DNA of 64,000 nt from assembly GCF_017654505.1 (NCBI RefSeq), contig NC_054553.1:10809558-10873557 (forward strand), read 5' to 3'. The number at the start of each line of letters is the position of its first letter. The first letter of the stretch is position 1. Positions 13,241 to 24,199 of this stretch are shown piece after piece. The translations under genes were made by a program, and so were the position numbers. Under the pieces are notes generated by a model, which saw only the letters and a list, made by a program, of their open reading frames with translations, ran no database searches and was not told the origin of the DNA. Origin of the DNA: Polyodon spathula (lineage: Eukaryota; Chordata; Actinopteri; Acipenseriformes; Polyodontidae).

Positions 13241-13569
13241 TAATCCGTTACAGGTACTAGTCACTTGAACTAGTTACAGAAACTTTACACTGATTTTTTT
13301 TTTTTTTTTTTTTTTTACTAGTTCGTTACAGTTAGAAATAGTTACTTCTCAGGCACAGTTTAGACATTTTTTTCCAGAAATATATATATTTTTTTCAGTC
13401 TAATAACATTTGAAGATGGAGCTATCGAACCCACTCAGTCCCTCCTATGACACTATTATCTAGAAAGAGGATATCAAAAGTGACATATTTGACTTGCACT
13501 CATGAAGCACCTTCTGATTTCAATGTTCAATGTATTAGGCAAAGTCCTTTAAAAAAACTAAATACAGGG

Positions 13570-14000
13570 CTCCCGAGTTGTGCACCCAGTAAAGGCCCTC
13601 TGCGTGGAGTGCAGGATGCGCCCTATAGTCTGGACAACGCCGGTTCGAGTCCAGACTGTTCCTTTGCCAATCGAGAGCTTGAGGGGAGGGAGGGCTAGGT
13701 CGGCCAGGGTGTCCTCGGCTCACCGCGCACCAGCGACCCCTGTGGTCTGGTCGGGCGTCTACGGGCTTGCCTGTAAGCTGCCCAGGGCTGCGCTGTCCTC
13801 CAACGCTGTAGCTCTGGGTGGCTGCATGGTGAGTCTGCACTGTGTAAAGAAGCGGGCAGCTGACGGCACACGCTTCAGAGGACAGCGTGTGTTTGTCTTC
13901 ACCCCTCCCGAGTCATCGCAGGGTGGTAGCAGTGGGCTGAGCCTAAAAATAATTGGACATTACTAAATTGGGGAGAAAACAATAAAAATAATTCGCAACC
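13570..14000 (+). mobile_element. tRNA-derived SINE
   Basis: The 5' head looks like a tRNA gene. It has an A-box-like 'gttgtgcacccagtaaag' near 13577 and a perfect B box 'ggttcgagtcc' at 13642-13652, the two internal promoter parts for RNA polymerase III. A long GC-rich body follows, including 'ggtggctgcatggtgagtctgca', and then a tail with 'aaattggggagaaaa'. The element at 21.9-22.3 kb on the other strand matches the body and tail. The surroundings are AT-rich, so this block stands out strongly by base composition. Confidence 0.7.
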
Positions 14001-14041
14001 ACTAAATTTTTTATATAAAAACAAAATTGTATGTATGTGTA

Positions 14042-14048
<7 letters not shown>

Positions 14049-14112
<64 letters not shown>
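14049..14112. repeat. (TA)32 microsatellite
   Basis: An uninterrupted run of alternating T and A of about 64 bases, self-complementary on one strand. It lies shortly after the tRNA-derived SINE. Confidence 0.95.
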
Positions 14113-14115
<3 letters not shown>

Positions 14116-14249
14116 ATGTTACTTTTTTTACAGAAAATGTAATGCATCACTATATTTAATTACCCGTCCGAAAAAGGAACTATTACAGTTACAAGTTACT
14201 GAAAAATGTAATCAGATTACAGTAATGCATTACACGTAAAGCCGTATTC

Positions 14250-15555
14250 CCATAACATTGCACATGTATGGCTGGCTGGGTTTTTCTGATTTCAGATTAC
14301 TTATTTGCCAAGAAACGCCTAAGCGCATGTACTTGTGGATAGAAAAAATTGCTGTTTGTAAAGTAGATGTGAAATCAATGAAATATACTGTATGGTGTTA
14401 ACATTTCCAGTACAGAGGCACTCCCTTGTTTGTGTGATCCAAGAAATATTTTGTGAAGAAAAAAAATGAAGATTGTCATACAATAGCAAAGCAACCTTTT
14501 TGTTCTGTCAGTAATGCTGTTTTCAACTGGCTTGTAGAGCTTGGACCACGGCCATGCTACAGTTTGCTAAGAAGTTTGGCTGTATTGAGATTCTGGCCCC
14601 TCTAAATCAAGCAGTTATAAAGAGAAACTATTTCAAAATAAATAATATTCGAGCAGCACATTCCATGCGGTGGTCCAGCTCTAATTGGCTTTTCAGGCGC
14701 AGAGCACCTCCAGGCCTGTATAAAGGCTATTCTCCCTTTCATGTGTTACAATGTGACATTTATTAAATTCACTCTGTAATTCAGTCTGGTCCTATTAAAA
14801 GAAATAAATATGCCTTTGTGTTCCCAAGGCCAGAAATATTAAACTATCTAGAATATACTCTATTTTCAGGTCGCTCACCACAGATACAATTAGCACTGTT
14901 CAGGGGGCCAGCTCAGTCACAGAAACACAACAAAAACTGGGCACTTGACAGCCTTTTAAAAGCTGACACCTGTTGACTTTTGTATACAAGTTTGTTTCAT
15001 ACTAGAAGCCCAACTACAAACCTGTCAAGACCAATATGAAAGGTTCCTCTTAGAGACTTTGACGCAACATCAGAGGAGCTTTAAGGTCTGTTAAGTTAGA
15101 ATTAAATGTTTTTCATTTATGAGCAATATTGTTTTCAGTGTACTGTTTCTTATTTCTGCGTTGGGCGTTATTGAGTTGGTGCCAATAAACAAACATTAAA
15201 AGCTTATAACATTCTATACAAAGTCATAATTACTTTTCAAACATTGGATACAGCTGTTTTCATTTAAGCAACAATCTGGGAATGATTTCAAAGCTGTTAA
15301 GGCCAGCCAGAGATTGTCTCTTAATCTTAACAAAGCCATTTAAGTTTAGCGCTTAATGCAGTACAAAGACTTTGTCGAACAGTATATCCAATCGCAGGGG
15401 CCAGATATCATTTGGGTCTAGGGACTATTTGAATTATGTTTTACAGTGCTGTTCAACCAAAAAAAAAAAAAGAGGAAAAAACAGCAACAACAAATAACAT
15501 TCTAGAACAAGTGGTAACTAGGACCTGGATGAAATTCTCAAAACAAATTATTTCC
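14250..15555. other. Non-coding stretch, nothing recognised
   Basis: No feature that I can support. One short plus-strand open frame at 14554-14766 has no recognisable domain. Confidence 0.4.
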
Positions 15556-15559
15556 CACA

Positions 15560-15770
15560 AATAAAAGCATTTATAAATGAGAAGAGGTTATTGGGCCTAT
15601 CTAAACTTAAACCAATTCCTACTGTAGTGACTGATCTCAGAACTGTCTCGTCGGGTCCTAAGGATCCAAGTGATTCTGCCTCAACAACATAACTAGGTAA
15701 GCCCATTCCATACTTTCACCACTTGATTTAAGAACTGCCCTCTGTCCTGTCTATTGCCACTCAACCAGTT
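15560..15770 (-). mobile_element. LINE 3' fragment
   Basis: On the minus strand the text runs 'aagtatggaatgggctta' and then '...gttgttgaggcagaatc...', resembling the end of LINE ORF2 (a WNSLP..VV.A-type segment) and start of its 3' UTR. The reading frame is broken. Identification rests on resemblance to the other CR1/L2-like fragments in the window. Confidence 0.45.
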
Positions 15771-16356
15771 TATAAGATTTTGTAATAAACATCCAAGTAT
15801 GGCAAAAAGCAAAGATATTAGCACGGATAGTATAGGAATGCACTCTCCCCCACAGGGTGTGACATCCCCAGCTGCAGGGCTATAGTGGAAGTGGCTGTAC
15901 ATGCATGTGTCACACTTTACATTTACCCATATATATGGATTAGCACTTATCAAATTGTGATGGAACATGGTATTAACGTTATTTAGCTTATGATATTGAG
16001 AAGATTAGACTCTGAGGGCTTCTGTCTCTCTGTACATCCACCCATCTGTATGTCAACTTACATTTTTATATCTGAGAAACAAAATGATCAAATTGTCCTG
16101 AAACATGTAATTATTCTTTACTGCTCTGCACATTCTGTTGATAATGATGTCATGATGATCAGCTTCCTCACTGTGCTGATAGCTCTAATTGTGACTGTAC
16201 AGTCGTGGTGGGTGTGCTACGCATATACTGGGTAGACGTTCAAACAACATTTAAATGTAAAAGTTAAAAAAATGAGACAATACAAATTCTAAAAGGTGTA
16301 GTATTTTAATACATTTGTATGGGACCTTGTAATTGGGATGGTACAATTTGTTAATC

Positions 16357-16357
16357 A

Positions 16358-16397
<40 letters not shown>

Positions 16398-16416
16398 AAT
16401 AATAATAATAATAATA
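16357..16416. repeat. Palindromic (ATT)n(AAT)n microsatellite
   Basis: About thirteen ATT units run directly into about seven AAT units, the reverse complement, with the switch near 16394. One strand could fold into a hairpin over roughly twenty base pairs. Confidence 0.9.
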
Positions 16417-17094
16417 GGCATACTGGGCATTTGTAGGCATACTGTGCCAATACTGAAATACAAACATCTGCAACATGTTAGTAAAGGTGTATTTAATGTG
16501 CACGTGCATTTAAATGAGCAAGAACAATTTAACAAGGCGATCCCTATGGGGCGAAATGAAAATAGTGTATACAGTACAGAGGTGTTTCTGGCTGCTGCTG
16601 CCAGTGGGATACTGTCATTAATGACCTCATTACTAACAGTCCTTTATTTGCTACCTTATTAACTGCTAACTCTCTGGTACGCTGTGGCTTTCACTGCACA
16701 GGAGGTCTTTCTTTCAGTCCAGATACAGCATCTATATTGAATGTCAAGGTCTGCCAACAACCCTGCTAGAAACAGACGCTTGAAATAAGAATCTCCATAC
16801 AACAATTGTCCTGAATATGAGTTTTCCAACAAAGACCTGTATTGTGCTGTTCAACTCTGCAGGGAAAAGCTGAGATATCCTGCTCATGGAAGCTGGGTTA
16901 TCTCTTTTCCTTTGTCTGAAATCTTCTTAAGAGCAATATAAATATGCACAGTGGCACCAAAATCAATACCCATATTGTATTTCACAGTTACAGCAAAGCT
17001 AAGAAACCATCTTTTCAGACAGACAAATGTATGACGGCCACCCCCGTATATTTCCACAATCTAATATTCTCAAACTTCATTACAATTTAATAAA

Positions 17095-17205
17095 CAGGTT
17101 TCCAGGTGTATGTAGATACAGTTCTGGGATCAATCAGCTACAAGGAACCAGGCGAACATTGATGGGCCAATTGGCCTCCTCTCCATCGTAACTTTTCCTA
17201 TGTTG
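17095..17205 (+). mobile_element. LINE 3'-terminal fragment
   Basis: It contains 'gaaccaggcgaacattgatgggcc' split as 'gaaccaggcgaac' plus 'attgatgggccaattggcc', then 'tcctatgttgct'. This is the same 3' end seen near 4.15 kb and 61.85 kb. Confidence 0.6.
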
Positions 17206-18159
17206 CTCTATAGAAACTGGAAGTGATAGCAATATCAATTTGATCCAAAACAATCAGATTTTCCCATTGTTTTATGTTTTATGTTCCCAAATTCTCCATT
17301 AGTTACCATTATCGTTTCCTGATCCCCTCAATGTCTTGCTTAATTAATGCTTTACTTAAAATTAAACCAACTTAAGCTTGTAATGAGACAGGGGGTCAAA
17401 GCCACATGACTGCAAATGATACAGACAAGAAGAAGTCCTTCAGCCTCCACTTTTTGATTAAATATCCAGCACTCATTCACGCAGGACCCCCTCAGGATAG
17501 TAAATGTTCTCGCAAGGAACGCAAGACACATCAGTGTGAGGTTAAGCAAGAAATAATGGAATGATAATACACAGATTGTTATAGAAATAATGGAATGAGG
17601 AATCCTCACTTTAATTTTTACTGCGCAAGGATTAAAGAAGTCAAAACACCCACTGCTCCCTTAAAAATGTGCACATACTGTAGCTCCCCAGCTGGGAAAC
17701 TGTTTATACAGCTTTCTAATGATGTAATGCACAGTGCGTAATCCAAATTGCTATGCATTAAAAAAAAAAATTAAACCATCTGAAAAAGAAACTGAGAAAC
17801 TGAAAGGATTCTCTCCTACTGAGATACTGAGAAATACTGAGAATTAAATGTGGGTGAATGGTAAGCAAACGCTATTCTTCCATAAATATGATTGTTTGAC
17901 ACTCAATAGTGCTATTTTTTTTTTTAACAACATATACAATCTTTTAATACAAACATATTTTCAAATATGTAATTCTAGCATTCATACATGTATAAATCTA
18001 AACCCAGAACTCATACCTGTACCTTCACTGATAATTATTACATAATGGGAAAAGTATGGTAAAAAAACAAAAAAAAAAACAGATATATATATTTTTTTTT
18101 TTATGCCACTGTATGTTGTAAGCTGCAAATCTGTTTTTGTAATTAAATTTATAAAATGG

Positions 18160-19210
18160 GCCCCACATTAAGGAAGTAATTTCATTTGACTTTATCTGTC
18201 TTGTACAGCTTCTCCAGCTGTAACACATAGAGCATCAGATATTTCCATTCTGTAGAAGTTGGACATTTCTCTCCTTTCCAGTATCTATGGATTTACTTTT
18301 TTAGTATGAAAGAACAATAGCTTAAGACAGTATTAACATCCTTTCTATTAAATTGCATCACACAAGATGTTACACCCAAAATACAGGAGCTAGGTATCAC
18401 TGTGTGCCTTACATTGTTAATACTAGAAATGTATTCATGAATTTGTTGCCATACTGCATTCATTTTAACACAACCCCAAAATGCATGTATAATGTTCTCA
18501 GTTTGTAACTTACATTATTCACATTCAGAGGATGTGGTAGGTATGAATTTAGACATTTTTAGCTCAGGTTAATAAGCTGTATTCATTATGTTCAATTGAA
18601 TTAGCCTTATTCCTTCATTTTGGGTAATATTGTTATAATGTGTCCAAGCCCTTGCCCAGGAAGCAAATTATATTATTAGATGATTAATGTGATCATTATG
18701 AGATCCGTCACACTCCATCATTGGGGGTGGAGTCCACATTATCCAGAGATACTAGTATATGAACCAAAAACCCATTTCAACATTGAAGACTGAGAAAGAT
18801 TTGGTGTCAGAACTTTGGTGACTGAATGTATTACTTTTCTTTTAGCACTTCTTAATCTAATCCTTGCAAACATTCATGGCTGCATGCTTTCAATTGTTCA
18901 CAAAATAGTTTTAATCTATAAAATAGCAGAACATATTGACATATAACCATATTCATACGTGTTCTTATTTTCTTTAATGATAAATGAGAAAGGTACTGAG
19001 ATACCATACCGTTTATATAACATATAGAAATTGTATTAAAAGTGAATAACTGACCTCAATTTTTTATCCATATCTCTCCATTCTTCTTCAAAGCCATATT
19101 GAGAGAAGCATTGGTTATTTCATTTTTTTGTGCCTGATATTCCAACAAAACTGGCATTAATTCAATATTCAATATTTTTAGTTGAGAGTGGGAGGTGTTT
19201 GCTAACCAGG
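18160..19210 (-). mobile_element. Decayed L1-type LINE, ORF2 C-terminal region
   Basis: Reading the minus strand from about 18600 down to 18160, one frame gives a string with a C-x-x-x-C-like start and then 'IIHAFWGCVKMNAVWQQIH'. This is the H-x-FW-x-C...W motif at the C terminus of L1 ORF2 proteins. Upstream, 'GHIITILPKMKE' and 'IQLNIMNTAYLT'-like segments fit the preceding conserved part, but stops and frameshifts are frequent back to about 19210. It is a very old 5'-truncated copy. Its class differs from that of the other LINE pieces in the window. Confidence 0.5.
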
Positions 19211-21570
19211 TTTTCAAAAGAGGATAGAGGCTCTTTTATCTCGGTGAGTGGTCAACCCTCATTTAGACACCTACATCTGCTATCTCCATAGCAACACTAG
19301 AACACGCATTGTTGACTTGTTACAATCACCTTGAAACTTTGAAATACTGTAGTATTGCTGAATAAACAGCTAGAAGCAGCTTTTAGTCCATTCAGTTCTT
19401 CCAGGGGAGTGTCTTCAACCCACGATTTTAATGAGCAGAAGTTGTGCTACTTTGTGTATTTAACTGGGCTGGAGATGCTGCAGGGATTTTAAACAAGGAA
19501 AAATTATGGTTTGGGTTGTACACACCCACCGTTCAGAATGTAGAACTATGAAACACTAAATATCCACAGAAGCAGACTTCACACTTTCCCATTTTAATTT
19601 GAGGTTTTTACCTTACACCAGCGCCACCCCATGACTGAATTATGTAACTGTAGTTTATTTGGATGGGATTTTAAATAAAATAGTGTTCAAATATCACAAA
19701 GGATGGAATATCACATTGGCATAGTCCTTAAAACATAAATTGAAAAAGCACCACATGTTTAATTTACTTTAATTTACTACTAAAAGATACAAAATGCATT
19801 GAATTGTATAGTACATAATGCAGTCATTTCAAACACACAGTATTTGTGAAATAACCAGTGCTGTAGCAGCTCGTACTTAAGCAATAACTTGTTTTTAAGC
19901 ATAGTGTTCAGAAAGGTAAACACTCTGAATTGAAATAAATCTTTTTGAATTTGAAATGTTTACCGCTCTAACAGTAATTTATATTTAAAAAAAAAAAAAA
20001 AAAATTAAAAATCATTAAAACATTCTGTTTAATTTCTTTGGATTTTTTTCTCAAATGCTCGAATAAATCTAGACATTTATCTTTTTACTTTGCTCTCCAT
20101 GGCTGATGTTTTTAGTTTTTTTTTTTTTTCCCTCCCAACAAACTTTTTCCATTTCATACACTACAGAAATCAAAAGCTGTAGTGTATCATATGCTACTGC
20201 AACTGAGCGATCTGATTGGTTGTAAAGGTTGTGATGTGTATAATAGTAGTCAAACACACTTTGCAATCTCATAATACAAAATATAATATGGGAAAAACAG
20301 CTCCAGTGGACCTGCATGCCGAGTTACCCTGCTTAAACCCCTTCATAACTATATTAGCATCCCTGAAGAGTTCATTATCTCCTTTATTTTCACAAGTGCG
20401 GTGGTGCCCCAAATGTTATTCATTTACTACTAATGTGAACAACTTCATTTAACCCCAATAAATGGATTTCTGCAATGTGGCTACTAAGACATCTTTTCCT
20501 GCAGTGTGATGTGTCACCCCTTACGGATACTCATTGGGTCACATTCTTTCATCCATGCCATTTGGAGAGGCTGGGAACATGAACTGCAGCTGATTGAGCC
20601 CCAGTTCCACCTGTTTTCATCTTGCCCTGCTGCCAATGAAGACTAAGGGGCTGATTTCAAACCGCTCTCAACTTTTCCCAGTGACAAATGGAAACAAGGC
20701 TGGAACTTGTTTATTTACCGCCGATTAGGCGGGAAGCGAAACGTTTGGCCCTACATCTACAGCATCAAAAACATACACACACTGTATTTTCTTCACTATT
20801 AGCATGCACTAGAAATTCTAACTACACATTTATTGTTCCACAAGACTTGAATCGGAAAGGGTTATCCACTTCAGTTTAAATTTTAACTATGTAAGTATGG
20901 AGCCAAAACAAACTTTTCAAAAGCCCATTCCTTGAAGCCAACCGAAAAAACAAGCATTTGAAATGGGCTGTAAAAACAAGCTCTGAGATCACGCAAGTGA
21001 GCTCTGAACACATGACGCAGTGCTTCTGAACTCTGGAAACATGGTAAGGTTTCCACGGCAACTCCAGCATGTCATCTGATCAGTTATTTATACATCTCCA
21101 TGCCTTCAACTAGACCCCTGAGTTCTCTATCTAACAAAACAGAAACTCCAATGGTTTAATCCCAATGTCGTGAAATCCCAACTATGGGAAAATACGTCTC
21201 TGTATGTCTTCACTGCCAAGCAACCAAGAGATATCATATGCTGGTCAACAAATACCAAAGATGGACAATGCCCAATGGAAATAATTCTGATCAGAAGTGC
21301 CTTGGACTCAGATCACAACAATATACCCAAACACACACAACCTGGGTGTTCTTAAAGTTGCAGATTTCTATGAAGTTAACTATGAAATGCTAGAAATAGC
21401 TTGAATTCTGTAATTTTTTAGGAGCTGAAAAGCAACTTTAGTTCAATTAAGGGTTTAGTTAAGTAATTAAGAGCTCAGATGGAATGAAAACCAAAAGACA
21501 TTGGGGTCCCGAGGATCGGGTTTGAGAAGCCCAGCTATAGCGTGTCAGTTTCCTTTTCATTAATATTGAA
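19211..21570. other. Non-coding stretch, nothing recognised
   Basis: AT-rich DNA with an A-run near 19987-20004. No exon or repeat family was identified. Short open frames around 20069-21393 show no domains. Confidence 0.4.
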
Positions 21571-21575
21571 TATTT

Positions 21576-21577
<2 letters not shown>

Positions 21578-21613
<36 letters not shown>
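21578..21613. repeat. (ATT)12 microsatellite
   Basis: About twelve uninterrupted ATT units. Confidence 0.95.
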
Positions 21614-21879
21614 GAAAGTTTGCATTCACTATTTTTGCATCAGTTCCCTTTTCAAACCCCATTTCAAGTTTGTTCTTTATTATTCTGAGATATAGATTCC
21701 CAGTAAATTGTAGTGATACACCTGACACAGAAGAGTTGCTTCGGCCCTAGAAACCCAAGAACCCAGGACCCCCCAGCTGAGAGAGAGGGAGGTGAGCTCT
21801 GTAGACCCCACACAAAGCACTCCACACCCCGAGGAGGCTGGCAGGGGGCGTTACACAAGAAATTAGAGAGTTCATTCTT

Positions 21880-22285
21880 ACTTTTTTTTTTCTTTAACTC
21901 GTCAATTATTTTATTATGTTCTCCCAATTTGGCATATTCCATAATTTTTAGGCTCAGCTCACTGTTACCACCCCTGCACTGTATAGACGAACACATGCTG
22001 TCCTCCAAAGTGTGTGCTGTCAGACAACTGCTTTTTTTCCACACTGCAGACTCACCATGCAGCCACCTCAGAGCTACAGCGTCGGAGGACAGTGCAGATT
22101 TGAGCAGCTTACAGGTAAGCCCCCAGGCACCCGGCCGGACTGCAGGGGTCTCTGATGCACAGTGGCACTTGGCCAATTGTGCACCACCCCCTGGGAGCTC
22201 CCGTTTACGGTCAGCAATAGAATAGTCTGGATTTGAACGGGGGTCCTCCAGGCTATAGGAAGCATCCTGCACTCCACTCCTATTC
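21880..22285 (-). mobile_element. tRNA-derived SINE, second copy
   Basis: This is the reverse-strand relative of the SINE at 13570-14000. Shared parts on the minus strand are 'ggagtgcaggatgc', the B box (here gttcaaatcc, complement at 22229-22238), 'ctgtaagctgc', 'ctgtcctcc', 'tggctgcatggtgagtctgca', and the tail 'aaattgggagaa'. The head is incomplete, with the A box lost or mutated. The 3' end runs into an A-rich tail. Long open frames on both strands here are by-products of its GC-rich body. Confidence 0.7.
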
Positions 22286-22784
22286 TATTTGTTTGTATTG
22301 GCTGTTTCAGCCTGGTCAGAAATGTTGTACAGACATCTACCTCTCCAGCAGCCCACGGGAACAGCTGTAAAGCGCAGGATGCTCTGCTGCTTGGAACCAC
22401 AACTCTGGACAGATGCAAGTGTCCCACTGCCAGATTGTATTGCCAAGGTTAACATCCATCACTGCATAGCAGCTTTCTCTGGAAATTCAACATGAAGAGA
22501 TAAGGTTGTGGAAAGAGTATTTGCATGTATGTGTTTATTACTTGGTATCTAAATTAAGCACCAATACAAAGACAGGTATGTGGTAGGTCAGCATTATGGC
22601 ATTGGATACAGTATGAGGCTTTTCAACTCCATTACCATTCTAGCCTTGGTCTCTTTTGAACATTACATCATTCTGATTGCTTGTGTGAAATAAGATTTAG
22701 TGGCATCAGCTCGGGGTGTAGCAATTCACTGTGTATCGATGAATGATGATACTTCCTTTACATGATATATTGTATAGAGGTATG

Positions 22785-22945
22785 TGTCCGTCCTTCGGGT
22801 GAGACGTAAACCGAGGTCCTATTGTAAGTGACGCTGCAGCAGCAGTTGATGCATGGTTCACCCCCTAGTCTTTGTAAGTCGCTTTGGATAAAAGCTCCTG
22901 CTAAATGAATAAGTCATACTACTAATAATAATAATAATAAATTGC
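22785..22945 (+). mobile_element. Fish interspersed repeat ending in (AAT)n
   Basis: The segment 'ccttcgggtgagacgtaaac' and then 'gtaagtcgctttggataaaa' followed by 'gctaaatgaat' and (AAT)n is a repeat end that I recognise as very common in fish genomes. It is the 3' part of a SINE- or LINE-type element. The variable microsatellite tail at 22921-22941 is typical of its 3' end. The family name is left open. Confidence 0.55.
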
Positions 22946-24118
22946 ATGTATCATACTGCAAGACTAAAAGCACAACACAGCTTGCTGTAGTTCCCCAAGG
23001 GGTCCTTGAATGAAAAATAAGTGTGTTTTACATTTAGTCTAAATACATACTCTCCCTAACACATTTAATGTATGTCTTTTAACAATACAGTCCTCCATTA
23101 AATGATCATTTGATGTTTTTATACATATTGTATAGCAGCCTGCATTTCATGATGTCCATGGTATATATTATCCCTAATATTAGCCCAGTTCGAAGTATAG
23201 AGGCACATATATCACAAAGCAGCCATCATATGTTTCAAAGGTTTTTTTTTGTTGGGATTGCCCCAATGACTGCAATTTTCTGAGCAACATATTTGTTTTG
23301 GACTAACTGGGGCACTTCATTGAAAAATTTATGAACCTTACTGTGCAACCCTAATGCGATAACATTCCATTTGTTTTCAACCAGCTACACTGACAGCAAG
23401 TTACATATCAATCATATCCAAAGCTTTCCTGTCTGAAAGATGTGGAAAAATCTAATAATTGCAAAGAAAACTCCTACAGTAACGAGACTGCTACACATCT
23501 TCAAGCAAGGCGGGTGTCATTTCATTTTGGAGGGCAGTAGCATGGAATCACATTAAGTATCAAATCCATAGCAACCCTCAGCAGAATTAATACACTTTCA
23601 CGATCGAGGTCCTTTGAGCACTGCACTCAGAAATAAAAGCCACGTTTCCATCTGCATCACTGTACTTCAACAAGCTGTTACAGTGGCTCAGGACAAGTTT
23701 TGCATTTTGTACCCAGTAATGTGTGACAGGTGGCCTCCATTCCTGGGTTCTCAGATATAGTAAACTGTAATCTGAACCAGTTGGGAATCAGATCTTGGTC
23801 AGATTAGTGATTTGTTTGGGGTTTTGTACCATACTGTATAGTTTTTCTTTCTTATACTCTGGTATAATCCCAGCTGCAAATGTTCTACACTCTAATAGAG
23901 TTGTTTATTTACAGCTGCTAATGTATGAGCATGCATTCATTAAAACAGCATGGTTTGGTGGATTAGTGAAAGTAAATATTATATGAAAAATGTGTTTACT
24001 CTAACTGGTAGTGGACAAACCCCAGAGTATACCATAATAATAGCTATACTGCACAATGTGCACCTTTGAACAAAATGCAGCCATTGGCATGTGGAAGCCC
24101 GATGTTTAAACCTGTTCT

Positions 24119-24196
<78 letters not shown>
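24119..24196. repeat. (TG)n(TA)n(CA)n palindromic microsatellite
   Basis: About nine TG units are followed by about eight TA units and then about twenty-one CA units. The TG and CA parts are complementary, so the run can form a hairpin. It ends at the TA where the Tc1-like element is inserted. Confidence 0.9.

Positions 24197-24198
<2 letters not shown>

Positions 24199-24199
<1 letters not shown>

Noticed and set aside
13642..13652. tRNA gene
   Set aside because: The B box is perfect, but the A-box region and body do not fold into a tRNA and are followed by a SINE body.
13535..13966. Overlapping open frames of 100-128 codons on both strands
   Set aside because: They coincide with the GC-rich body of the tRNA-derived SINE and are absent as conserved frames in its other copy.
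21664..22427. Open frames up to 202 codons on both strands
   Set aside because: They lie in the second SINE copy and its flanks. No domain is visible.
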